A DNA stretch of 64,000 bases from Isoetes taiwanensis (lineage: Eukaryota; Streptophyta; Lycopodiopsida; Isoetales; Isoetaceae). The notes beneath the pieces are model-generated. The model searched no databases. It was not told where the DNA came from and saw only the letters and a list, made by a program, of their open reading frames with translations. Made by a program: the position numbers and the translations under genes. The stretch covers positions 14,671,255-14,735,254 of the forward strand of contig JAJEKV010000011.1 in assembly GCA_021234155.1 (NCBI GenBank), given 5' to 3'. Shown here in pieces: positions 10,185-21,440 of this stretch (positions are counted from its first letter, which is position 1; every line of letters starts with the position of its first letter).

Positions 10185-13111
10185 TTATGTGCCCTCATAC
10201 AATGATATAGCATGGAGGTTGCTCATGGCCTTGTCCATCTCCCTTCTTGGGATCTTGTGTGTGTTGTCCTTTGCAACGTGAGAACTTGGATATGACCATA
10301 CCACACACTCCACCAATTCCCTCCTTTGAGGGTCAGCATAATTTGCCCTCCACTTCTTCTCCCAAAGCCAGCCGCTGTATTGCTCCTTCAAGTTGCCCTT
10401 CTTGTGTCTCCCAATGGGCTCCCAATATTGAATTTGGAATCCGGGGACGCAACTCCTCTCCATCGGCATAGTGGTGGTTACATCAGAGAGTGCCACCCCT
10501 AACCATATTGGACAGTCCTCATCATCGGCCTTACTAGCACAAAGTATCCTTCCTTGATGTCCTCAAAGGATCCCACTCGGAAGATCAAACCACTTTGGCT
10601 TTGAGGCCTTACTTCCCACAAACCACTTGGAACCCTTGTTGGGACCCAAGTGAGCATTCTTAGACGTGCTTGCACCTTGAGAACCCTCCCATCTTGACTC
10701 GGCAAGAACCCGCCTCTCTTAGCTCCCTCCCACATGGTCGCTCGGTTTCCAAGCATGTCACAACTTTCTCCCAAGACTTGATTAGGGAGTCCATTTGATT
10801 TTTCTTAAGAGTGGAGGTGTGCTTTCCATTTCAACATCATCCCAAAGTGTTATGTAATCCTTGATGCCCTTCACCGCTTGGCTAGAGTCTTTGACTGCCT
10901 TGAAGGGAGGTAGTGGTTTTGGTTGCCCTTTAGGAATGAGAACTTCACCAAAGCAGACCCCCTTTGCCACAACTCGATACCTTGTACAGCATCCACAACT
11001 TGTCACCGGGTCTCCATTTATATTGCATGATTGGTATTCCATTCCTAACCCAAAACTTGAACTGAGTGGCTTTGTGTGTCCCGTCAACCCGTCCTTACCA
11101 TCTAGCAAGTATCCTTCTACAAATGATTTCCAATCTGCAACCTCATCCATCAAGAAAGCCATTGGGTTGGGTCAATGCAGCTCTCAAACACATCCATTAG
11201 TTCGGGGAGAGTGGTCACGCTTTTCTCTCTTGAGCTTGGTGGAGAAAGTTCCAAAGAATCCATCTATATCATCATGCGTATGCCCAACCATCATGAATCC
11301 CACTTTCACAACTTTGAATACTCCCATCTGCCGCCAAGTATGACATTGCCCCAAACATCCATCTATTCTTGTTTTCTTTCCAACAGCTTGTCCAACTCAA
11401 CACATAGCTCCTCAGTGCAAAGGATTTCTCAAGTAAGGGGAAATCATCCCAAGTCCTCCTTGATTCACTAGACACCTTGGATGTGAGCTTTTTTATCCGC
11501 CTTTTGGTTAAAAAGCGGTTGATCATCCATCAAAGCCTCAAAATGGGTGCTTTGAAGGGAATACCTCCTCCCTTCTATCGATCCTTTCTCTAGTGTTCTC
11601 GTGCACTTGAAAATTGAGCTCACATGGAAGTTTGGATCATCTCTCCATAGATCAAGCACAAAATGACCATATGTTCCAGTTCTATGACCATGTGTTAATA
11701 CACCCGCCAGGACTTACTTTCATCCAAAAAGCGCCACAACGCTTGGGTAAAGGATCTAGCTTTGGCAAGAAAGTCTTGTGTTGGTCCATCTTATCATGAA
11801 TTATACACAAAAATTTGTCCTACCGCATCTCGTAAAAATGTTCTCCACTTTGCCAATACAACCTGCCTACATGATATTTGGTCCCTTTGGTGATCTGCAA
11901 ATTGCTCCCTAATTGCCTTTCTTTCTTTCTCTATTGCAGTTTGATGCAAGTGTATCCTTGAGTTGAATGCAAGTGTTGCACTTTGAGAATGGCATGTGTT
12001 GTAGGACACTCACGTCCGAGAAGTGAGTGCTCCATAACTTACTGAAATGTGATTGAGAAAGAGGCCTACCTCCAAGAGTTTCTAGGATGGAGTTGACCTC
12101 CTTAAGGCACTCCTTCCGATATAGTGTTGTGGCAACACTCTTTGCACCACTCGCACACCGCTTCGCTCACCTTCGACTTGTGAGGCATAGATTGAGACAT
12201 GTATCTCACAAAGCTCTCAAGACCGCAATGGCCTTTAGAGTATTTGCTCTAGTTTTCAAAGTGAGTGCATTACCATGTTGGAACAAAGTGTGCCCTTTTC
12301 TAACCTCGCCTCCCCAAGATCTCGTAAAATGAAGACTTGCTCACCCCAAGAATCCATCTCAATGCTCTCATACATACCTTCATGCCCCTCAATTGATATA
12401 GTAGCCGCCCCCGTGTTTTTTCATCATAGCTGGAATTCCTACACAAGGAGTAAATGAAATTAATCCTATCTTTTTTGAAGTCGTCCAATGTATTGGGACC
12501 TTATCTCAAGACGAGGTCATCCACATTGTATCGCAGACAGGCAATCTAGGTTGCAACACTCTTGTCCCCTAATTGCCTCCGTGTTTTCTTTGGTTGGTGC
12601 CATACTTTCCATCCTTTCTAAATATTTGTCACTTCCAGGCCTCTTGGGCACCTTTGGGTCGCCTTTTAGAAAGACATAGCGTCTCTTCCTTGTGATCAAA
12701 GGATGCTCATCGACCACCAAATCTTCCACATGGCCTTGGGTGGGCCTTGGGGTGTGTAGTTCAAGAGGGCAATCTAGAGTATCACCATTCTTGTGTGTAA
12801 TATATCTAATTGGCCATCTCAACCGAGCTTGGGACTCCAAAGAGCCCCGAGCACACAATGCAATCACTAGAGCTTCCCCGGGACATGATTGTATCAACTT
12901 CGATAAGAAGCTTCACAATGCCAACTCCAAGATGTTCATCTCCCAAAATCTCATCATTCACACTATCAAATGGATCAACCGCAGCTTATTATACCCTCTC
13001 AGCAAATACCGCCTCGGGTTGCAAGGGTGCAACAAAAGGCAACCCATCTTCCTCCATTGGAGCCTAGGGCAATGGCCTCCTTTGGACTTCCCTCGGCTCC
13101 ATTTTACTCAT
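10185..13111 (-). pseudogene. Decayed transposase/integrase-like protein of the VGHTHxxID family (DUF7869-like)
   Basis: Read on the minus strand from an ATG at 13111, pieces in several frames match, in order, a family of large transposase-like proteins found in plants and animals: RPGSDKYLERM with a CC pair (about 12600), GMKVCMRALRWILGVSKSSF (12330-12390), an ERKAIREQ helix (about 11925), MDQHKT (11772-11789), DDPNF (11627-11641), ENKNRWMF-MSYLAADG (about 11340-11380), VGHTHDDID (11262-11288), then a C-terminal part with PKPLPPFKAVKDSSQAVKGI (about 10890). I recall this core as Pfam DUF7869. Frameshifts and stops are frequent, so it is dead. It is probably the former mobility gene of the surrounding element. 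Confidence 0.7.
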
Positions 13112-13176
13112 CTCACATGTTCCCCCTGAATGAAAAAACTCACATTAAAACCATATAGCTCCAAACACCACAAATA

Positions 13177-13425
13177 TGACCATATGAACCATATAAAACC
13201 ATACAAACATATTAAATATAATCATATTAAATCATACAACCATATTAACTAAAATCATACAACCATATTAACTAAAATCATATAACCATATTAAAGCATA
13301 CAACCACACTCATTCTAAACCATATGTAAACATTGTAAACATATATAACCATTGAAACTATTCAACCATTGAAACCTTATTAAATACATAAGATAACATA
13401 TATAAACACATAACCTACCCTTTCA
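13177..13425. repeat. AT-rich degenerate repeat (ACCATATTAACTAAAATCAT units)
   Basis: At least three close copies of AAAATCATACAACCATATTA plus many partial ACCATA/ATCATA units lie just upstream of the transposase-like gene. Such AT-rich tracts are common next to transposon genes; function unknown. Confidence 0.7.
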
Positions 13426-13710
13426 TATCTTGTCATGTCCACGTGGCGCTCTTCGAGGTCAAACCGTGGGCCATGTCGAGAATCCGCGACCGCCACGCCA
13501 TGGAGGGCATGGCCTACACGCGACAATGGTTTTTATTATTGCACTTTTTACGGGGTTCGAGGGTGCGGCCGTAATTAATCGCACCCTCTTCCTCTCCCCC
13601 ACCATTCTTCCTCCCCCTCGCTTTCTCCGATCACTCATCCTCCCCTCGTTTCCTTAGGGCGCTTTACCGATCAGCGATCGATCGAACCGAAGCGATTCCA
13701 AGGCCATCTT

Positions 13711-14005
13711 ATGACAAAGAAATTTTGGTCGACGGATCGGGACGCCTTCCAAATAAAGTTCTCGCAGATTCATTGTTCGAGCGACGCTACCGCCGAGAAG
13801 AAAGTGAGGCCCTTTTAGTGTTTGCTTTTAGTTTTCTCAGTAAGTCCTTTAGTGCATTTTTACTTATATTCTCGTTGTTAGAGGCTCTTATTGATCCCCG
13901 ATACAATTTACGGCCGAGAAATCCTTATTCACGCTTTGCCAACGACTATACCCACATGGAAGCGAACTCGAAGCCTCCTCCTCATCCAAAGAAATCTTCC
14001 GTGTA
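13711..14005 (+). other. Two coding-like segments, unidentified
   Basis: 13711-13802 begins with an ATG and ends before a GTGAGG donor. 13888-about 13999, between a TTAG acceptor and GTGTATG, reads DPRYNLRPRNPYSRFAND in its most natural frame. The two do not join in one frame under the simplest splicing. They could be the 5' end of the decayed gene in this island. No family recognised. Confidence 0.3.
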
Positions 14006-14648
14006 TGTTTTTGTAATATCATACCCTTTTTTAATCTCATTTCTCAGATCGCTTCTCCACCGTTTCTCAGACTCTTCTCTCTTGTTCTCTGTTTTCTCAT
14101 TGATCTCACTTTTTACGCTTTTGTTATCTTTTTTTTTGCTTGTGGTTGAATTGAATACATTGTACGTGCACAAGTGAGAATAGTGGTTAGAGTAGTAGCA
14201 AGCAACCGAGATAGAAATCATCGAGACCGGTGTTAGGAACTAAGATATTGCGTAGCATTAACGTAACATAACTAGAAATGTCTTTCTCCCCAAAGAAGAA
14301 CTAAGAATAGGAATTGCTTCACGTAATCTCCATTTCTAACTCACAAAGAAATCCACCGCAGGAGACATGCAGAAGGGAGTGGCTAATTGGGAATACTTCA
14401 GCTTGCCAACAAATCCAGAAGTACAGGCCTTCTTCTCGACTCATGAAGTCGAGAACTTCCCCGACTTTCGAGGCGAGAAGAGGGAGTGTACACTCGGACT
14501 GCTGGCCGGGTTGAGGGATTCTCGACTTCATTTGGGATTGCACAGCCTACCCAATGTCTTCACATTCTTTAGAACCTCGCTGCAGCCTTCTCGACTCGTG
14601 AGTCGAGAATGTGATACCCCCGCCAATGGCTCTTTGTGCAGTCGCAGG

Positions 14649-15802
14649 TGCCTCCACCCAGTCCTCGAGCCACTCTCCTTCAACCATGCTCATCAATTTT
14701 GCGAAGAGGACTGGCTCGACCGGGTGGAGGCCTCTACGACTAACCACGCGAAGTTGCTGGTCGCTTTTTCGTGAGTCGTGAAAAAACGCAGTCTAGTGCA
14801 CTCTAGAGCTGGCCTCGCTTGAGCCTTTTAACCACTCTCCTTCTCTTCCTCGGACATTACGGTAAGTGGTTTTCACCGCCCGGCAGCCAACTCTTAGCAA
14901 CCCAATTCTCTGTGTGGTCGTGGCCTCTACCCAATCAAAGACCGCCTCCTTCAACCATCTTCGTCGAATATTGCGAAGGGATGGGCTCGATTGGTGGAGG
15001 CCTCGGCGACTAACCATTGAGGTGCTGGCAGCTTTCTCGACTTCGCGAGTCGAGAAAACGCCCAGCTGTAAGCACTCTAGAAATTGGCCTCGCAGGCAGG
15101 TTTAACAACTCTCCTTCTATCTTCCTGACATTGCGAAGGGAAGTTGTTTTGACTGTCGCAAACCAACTCCTAGCAACCCACGTGGAAAACCCGAGTTTGT
15201 CAGAGAGCATTCTCGCCAAGGAAAGAATGCCTTACCCAACCGCACTCCATGTGTACCATCCGGAGTTCTCGATGGCTAAGGCATTCTCGACTTGGCGGTC
15301 GAGAATATAGACACGGCCAACTCTCGCGACAAAGAAACCATAGAGCTTGTTGCTCGTGCATTCGCCAAGGAAATCGGGAATGCCTTAACCAACAGTAACT
15401 CGTGTGTACTAACCGGAGTTCTCGATGGCCAAAGGCATTCTCGACTTTGGCAGTCAAGAATGTAGACAGCAGCCAAATCGATTCTGCTTCGGCAAGTCGA
15501 GAATCCATAGCCCCAATTCTCCCCTCATGGTAGCAAGGCCTCGACCCGATCGAAGTCACTCTCCTTCAACCATCTTCGCGAAAGTATTGCTAAGGGAGGG
15601 GCTCGGACCGGGTGGAGGCCTCTACAACTAACCACGAGGAAACCACGAGGGAAGCCAAGGCTTGCATTCTCTACAAGTACCGCACTTTCTATTCTCCTCG
15701 CTTTTAGTCCCAAGTGCCTCTAGCCTCGCCCTGAGCCACTCTCCTTCAACCATCTTCCTCGAATATTGCGAAGAGGAGTGGTTCTGGACAGGTGGAGGCC
15801 CC
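14649..15802. repeat. Cluster of six related hairpins
   Basis: Four long imperfect hairpins of about 85-95 nt (14649-14734, 14920-15002, 15536-15628, 15714-15802) have left arms of the type GCCTCCACCC...CTCTCCTTC and right arms GCGAAG...GGTGGAGGCCTC. Two shorter relatives lie at 14830-14878 and 15098-15150. A block of about 260-300 bp containing one long and one short hairpin plus a spacer occurs twice in tandem. They could be foldback transposon pieces or transcribed stem-loops. Confidence 0.75.
15205..15480. repeat. Tandem duplication, about 150-bp period
   Basis: Two diverged units each contain CCAAGGAAA...GAATGCCTTA, then CGGAGTTCTCGATGGC and a CTCGAC palindrome copy. Each unit is itself foldback (GCCAAGG/CTTGGC). 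It lies between the hairpins described above. Confidence 0.7.
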
Positions 15803-16695
15803 TCCCACTAACTACAAGAGGATGCATTTGAACCGCATCTCCCGGGCCTTAGTCCTAGCCCGATCTATGTACAACATTCCAAGTAAATGTACCCATGAAA
15901 AAACACACCTAAAACGGAACTGTTTTTTACCCCCGATCCATTGTTTCCTTGCCGCATCTCTCAACCCGGAGAGTAAATCATCTATCGGCTGAAAAATGCT
16001 CGACAAAGAAACAATGAATCCGCCGAGCTTATCAGCCGTTCCATTATTTAAAACACATACGGCATGTTCTACAAGCGAAAATAACATAGGCATCTCTCAA
16101 ACTCACCTCTTCACGCAGTAATTCCTTGGGCCATCAGATCACGGATCCCGCAGCCTCACCTAGAGTCTTTGCTTCTTCCGCGGTCTCTTCAAGAGTGTAT
16201 TCGCGATCTAATACTTGTATCATCAAGCATTCTCGCGATCCCCGCTCCATGGCGCCAGTGTAGAGTTCCCGTGTTCCGCTCCTCTCCGCTTCCTACCTTA
16301 GTTCGCGGCTCATCGATCAAATCAATCGCTTGCAATAGGACGCCACAGTCGAAAAAACACATATGCAAGGCGCCATTAGCGCCTTTCGCGTCAGCGCCAT
16401 TCCTAAGTCGCTAATGATGATGCTCCCTCCTCAACTCGAGGTCCCCAATGCCGCAGGGAAGATAAACTACGCCCGCCACTTAGTCCCTTGATGTGATTAA
16501 ATTTCGAAATAGTGTTTGGGCGGGCTAAAGCCGACCGCGGTTGCACTTTTAGCCCGCTTCTTTTCATAAATGATTGCATGTCCTTAACTTCAAATTAAAG
16601 AACACGCCCGATCTTTTTTACATGTCCCTAAAACTCACAACGCTGGAGGAGACTTAATTTACGAGGGGTCCTAAGAGGATGAGAGGGCATCTCGA

Positions 16696-19600
16696 CATGA
16701 CTCCGCCCAAGAAGCGAGGCGCCGGAGGGGATGCTTCTACCAAATGGCAGAAGAAGAAGAAGAAGACAAACACCCCTGAGCTCGAGGTTTTTCTTTTGTC
16801 GGAATACCTTAACTAATCCATCCTTTCATCTTGCAAAGATTCACCGCGACTCACCGGGTGATCACCGAACTCCATTCTTCGCCATCGAGGGATCGAGACG
16901 AGCTTCTTGAAACAAAGAAGCAGATTCTGGTGGTATGTCGAGGTATCGACAAGTGGGAAGGAGAAAGATCTGTTTCTACACCAAAGGGACAAGAAGAGCT
17001 CCGGAGACAAGTACAAGAAAATCGGTGTTGTGCTCTCCCGCCTCGCGCTGATTCAAAGCATTTAACACTACATGTCGAGGACCCGCCGTAAGAGTAAGTT
17101 CTATCACACCAAAAAATTAGCAGCTTCAAATTATTCTCACTCTTCCATGAGCAAGGCTAAGGGCACCGAAAAAAGGCGGGCCTTTTAAATTGTCGAACCT
17201 TGGGTGGAAGGATCCGAAGGGATGAAGGAGGCCTAACCCTAACATCCGTGGGAGCTTGGTATGGAGATTTCCGTCCGTGGAAAAAACTGCTCAATACGGG
17301 GAGCTTCACTTCTACCGTGTCAAGACTCTACAACACTCTACGTTGGGGAATGAAGTTGTGGTTCATACACAAAAAAGTCCACCAAAAACAAAGATGGGGA
17401 TGATGACACCACACCGGGAGGAATCGATGACGAAGGAGACGAAGATATGGTCGAGTCCCCAAACCTCGATCCGGATGATCGATCGGATTTCCACGAGAGG
17501 GGCACGTAAAAAATGGAGCGCCTAGCTCAAGATATCCGTTGGGAATATCACACAAGCTTCCACTGGACATTAGACGGGTGAAGGTTTCCACGGGAGATGC
17601 CGCCTTGTTCAACCATTGAATTTAATCCAAAGACACATGCCGGAGATTCTCGAACTCGATGGTGCGACATCCCGCTTCAAGATCCAATGCCTCATGGATG
17701 TCATACCTTTTAGCGGTCGACAATTGAGTTGTTCACCGAAGTCCGAGGAAGATCCAAGGGAAAAGACGCCCCGTTCGGGTTGTAGACGGTCGGCAAAGAT
17801 TCGAGGGCGCTCAAATATTGCGCAGACGGAGAAGGAGGTGCCGCAAAGGATCAAGGATAGATATGCCAAGCGAGAGTGCAGAGTTCTTTTCTACGGAGAC
17901 GCCAAAGAACCGAACCGGCCAAAGATTAGCCAATTGCCCGAACACAATAGCGCCGAGTGCCCGCCTACGTAAGGTAAATAACTCTCTGAATCTTTCCATT
18001 CTCAAGCGAAGTCGAAAAAGCCCCCCATCCTAACATTTGCCGATTATCATCGGGGTTTCTCGACTTCGCGAGTCGAAAAAGCCGGTAACACGAAAATCAA
18101 AGGATGCGAGCTTTCTCGACTTCGCGAGTCGAAAAAAAACCCTTAGCCGCGAAAAGAAAATTAGACATTCAGGATGCGTTCTGACTGAGAGTCGAGAAAG
18201 CCCCGCCATCCTAACATTTGCCGATTATCATCGGGGGTTTTCACCGCGAGTCGAGAAAGCCGTGGTAATACAGAAAATCAAAGGATGCAGAGCTTTCTCG
18301 ACTCGCGCGAAATCGAAAACCCGCAGAAGTAAAAAAGAAATTAGACATTCAGGGACTTTCTCGACTCAAGAGTCGAGAAAACCCGGCTACTATTTTTACG
18401 CTTATTCCGGTGTTTGTAGATACTTTCATGCTCGACATTGGTACATTGTCCGAATGCAGCCCTTATCCCCGACCAGATCATACACGCTAGGCAACAAAGG
18501 GAAAGCATTGGGTTGTCCTCGGCGTCCTAAAGGAAACAGGCTCCCTGGATAAGTGGAAGACCTTTGAGAAACTATGCGATATGTTCCTACGGAGGGACAG
18601 AAGATGACGAGGGAGAGGAAGAAGAGGAGAAGAAGAAGAGAACACCAAGGAAAGGCGGGGAGTCTCTCTCGGACCAATATGACCTCATTCTTAGCACCGA
18701 GGCGGTCCGGGAGAAATGGACCCACATATGGGCTCAATGGACAAGAGGCAAGTCGAAGGACAGCAAATGGAGAATTTCCAAGCAAAAGCGGACCCCAAGT
18801 TGTTTGACAAGCAGTTCATGAAGAGGATACGTGGCCTCACGGACAAAGAAACGCTTTGACCTACAAGGCAAAATCTTGGAGGGAACAATCCTGCTAAGGA
18901 AGACCAGAGTTCTAAAATGCAGGACGCAAAAGATTATGCCACGCCCCAAAGCGGCGGCGTAAAGTTAGAAGAAGGCATCACGGAGTTCTCGCAACGCTTG
19001 CATCTAATGAATACCATGATTTTGATTATTACAAGGAAAAGGCTGCCCTTGATGAGGAAGACATGAAGGAATTGAACCGCCTATGTCAACCCTACATCAA
19101 CACCAAGCTGAAGCGTATCGTCAAAACCCTTCCTTTCCCTGAACGTGCTATGGCAATTCGAAAAGAAAGCTTGGATTCGGGGGTCCCATTTAAGGCGCAT
19201 TTATAGCTCCCCCATTTCTCGGTTACTTTGGGACACAAGGGATTTGATGGTCCGAACCGCACTGACCCGCGGGCACTATTTGCCATCAATATGATCAAGA
19301 CCCCACCCTTTTTATGACAAAGCTGACATAGAGCGCTGGTACAAGACGCGGTTCGACATGACCGACACGGATACTTTCGGCCTCCTTGTCTTTTGCATGC
19401 CGGGCAATCAAACAACCGCTGTCTCCCAATGGGCAAATGATATTAACTTCACCAACAAGATCATGCACTCCATATACGAACTTGATCATGAGTGCAGACT
19501 TGGCTTGCCGAAGGCACCAAGCTTTGCCAACATAGTTTTGGTTTTGATTTCAAGATCGGCCATCGACTGGATAAGTGGTGGTCTAGCGAGCATCATTATC

Positions 19601-20290
19601 TCGACAAGTTCATGATCTCTCAAGAGCGTATGGAACCCCGGAAGGGGGCAGATTTATGGAGGATGTTCCATCGATGGACAAGGTCGCCAAAGATGGTGCG
19701 ACGGTCCTATACATAGAATTCCTATCCGCCAAGAGTTATCAAGTACTTCATAACCAGCTTTGGTCGAGGAAGATCAAATTGTATGCGAAAGTGGTACATG
19801 AATGGCCTGTTTCTCTCGGGGGCTATCTTTGCTTGGAATGAAACCTATATCCGTGGTTGGAAATAAGGACATGGTTGAAACCATTCTAATCATACCGGAT
19901 CCGCTTCATGAGCATTTCAAGGGGAGGAAGACAAATGGAAGCAAAAAGACGACGAGGGACGAGGGAGACAAAGTCGACGGAGACGAGAATGTCGAAGGTT
20001 TGGATCCAATGTTTGCCGAACACATTCTTGAAAAACCCGAGATTGAGGTGAGTTTACTTTGCTCGAGAAAACTCGTTTCCTTTCAATACCTTTTTTTTCA
20101 TTCTCGACTCGCGAGTCGAAAAACTCGTTCCTTTCTCGGATGATGTCATCATTTCGTGGAATTCCAGCTCAACGACTCCCGGATCATTGTCATTGGGCAG
20201 CGGTTCACGCCGCGAGGAGGAGAAATGAAAAGGACAAAGACAATTCGAGCAAGACACCGCCACGCCCAGAAAAGGACCTGAAAAGATAAT
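16696..20290 (+). pseudogene. Decayed, unrecognised coding region with lysine-rich and acidic segments
   Basis: Coding-like pieces on the plus strand include an ATG-started basic exon at 16696-16785 (TPPKKRGAGGDASTKWQKKK, before a GT), an acidic tract about 17385-17510 (DDEGDEDMVESPNLDPDDR), MPEILELDGATSRFKIQCLM near 17640, EDDEGEEEEEKKKRTPRKGG near 18600, a segment at 19320-19620 (RFDMTDTDTFGLLVFCMPGN) and another at 19656-19840. Frames change repeatedly and no continuous frame can be built. The basic and acidic tracts suggest a nuclear protein. It leads into the HAD-like domain at 20366 and could be the N-terminal part of the same gene. Confidence 0.4.
18025..18385. repeat. Tandem duplication, 181-bp period, with palindromes
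   Basis: CCATCCTAACATTTGCCGAT starts each unit (18025 and 18206). Each carries two or three copies of the CTCGAC palindrome in different states of decay, as well as AAATTAGACATTCAGG. This shows how palindrome copies were multiplied locally. Confidence 0.85.
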
Positions 20291-20365
20291 GATCCCGCAT
20301 TTGGATCCCGATGAACCGGAAATATGGTCGAGCCAAACTCAACTCGGGATCCAAATGGTCCCACC

Positions 20366-20990
20366 AAGCTTGTAATATTTGACGTCAATGGAGTATTAGC
20401 TGCAAAGATACCACGACAAAGACGTCCCGAGATTAACACCTCGCAGATCCCAATCAAAAGCAGAGCATAAAATAGTGTATCCGAGGCCTAGAGCTAAGGA
20501 AATTATTGAATGGTGCCTGGAACGGGATTCGGTGGGCATATGGTCTTGTATGGCAAAGAAAAATATTGTCAATGTTCTTGGTGTTCTCGGCATTTCAGTT
20601 TTGAAGTTCAAGTTCGTTTGGGGAAACGAAAGGGTCGAGCATGTGAAGGACCTCGATCCAACCATCACAAAGGGGAAGCCTATAATGGTGAAAAGGTCGG
20701 GCCGGGGTTTATGAGCAATTCCGGACTATGGCAAACACAACAACACGATCATAGACGACTCCGCCTACAAGTGCTATCATAACGCCGCAAAAATACAATC
20801 ATTGCTAAGCCATATCGACCTGAAGAATATGAGACGGATAGGTGGTTGTCCTTCGGACTCTGTCCTGTCTTGGCGGAATCCCTCTTTGCCATTCTTGTCG
20901 CCGATGTGCTTACGAACTATCCGAGCCTCACGGAACCCGATCCAGAGAGCAGTTTCCGATCATGAAAGCTATGGACGACAAATACTTTGG
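20366..20990 (+). pseudogene. FCP1/NIF-like HAD phosphatase domain remnant
   Basis: The segment starts KLVIFDVNGVLA, the plant form of HAD motif I in the FCP1/NLI-interacting-factor family (the second Asp of DxDx(T/V) is replaced by Asn). After a frame change it continues YPRPRAKEIIEWCLERDSVG, IWSCMAKKNIVNVLG and KFKFVWGNE, the expected middle of the domain. In a third frame the motif DDSAYKC with a following N occurs (about 20755-20785). At least two frameshifts and a stop (TAA near 20450) make it a pseudogene as read. Family members dephosphorylate proteins such as the RNA polymerase II tail; a role here is not implied. Confidence 0.65.
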
Positions 20991-21079
20991 TGAACAAGAA
21001 GAGTGACCCCGCCGAGATAGTCAAATTGTGTGAATATTGTAATCGAACGTGAACACATGTATTGACCATTTTGTAATGA

Positions 21080-21440
21080 ATATACTTGTATATTGAGTTT
21101 TCGATGCCTTTCTCGACTCACGAGTCGAGAAAGGCATGCTTGTCGTGTTGATGAAACCATTTGTATGTTTGATTGTGTGACTGGATGCAGCCACAATCTA
21201 TTATGATAATGCTTGTACATTGGGTTTCCTGGGCCTTTCTCGACTCGCGAGTCGAGAAAGGCATGCTGGTTGTCTCGTTGACAAAAGCATTTGTATGCTT
21301 CCGCAGGTGATTGGATGCAACCATATTCTAATGAGAATGGTTGTACTTTTGATTTTTATGGGCCTTTCTCGACTTTCGCGAGTCGAGAAAGACACTACTT
21401 CCCACGCCATTGGATGCGGTTGTATGGAATGAATGTTCTC
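21080..21440. repeat. Three-copy tandem repeat, about 127-bp period, one palindrome per unit
   Basis: Each unit has TTGTA(C/T)ATT, a full CTCGAC palindrome (21108, 21235, 21364), then GATTGGATGC-like sequence. The repeat lies just downstream of the HAD-like remnant, at its possible 3' end. Confidence 0.85.
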
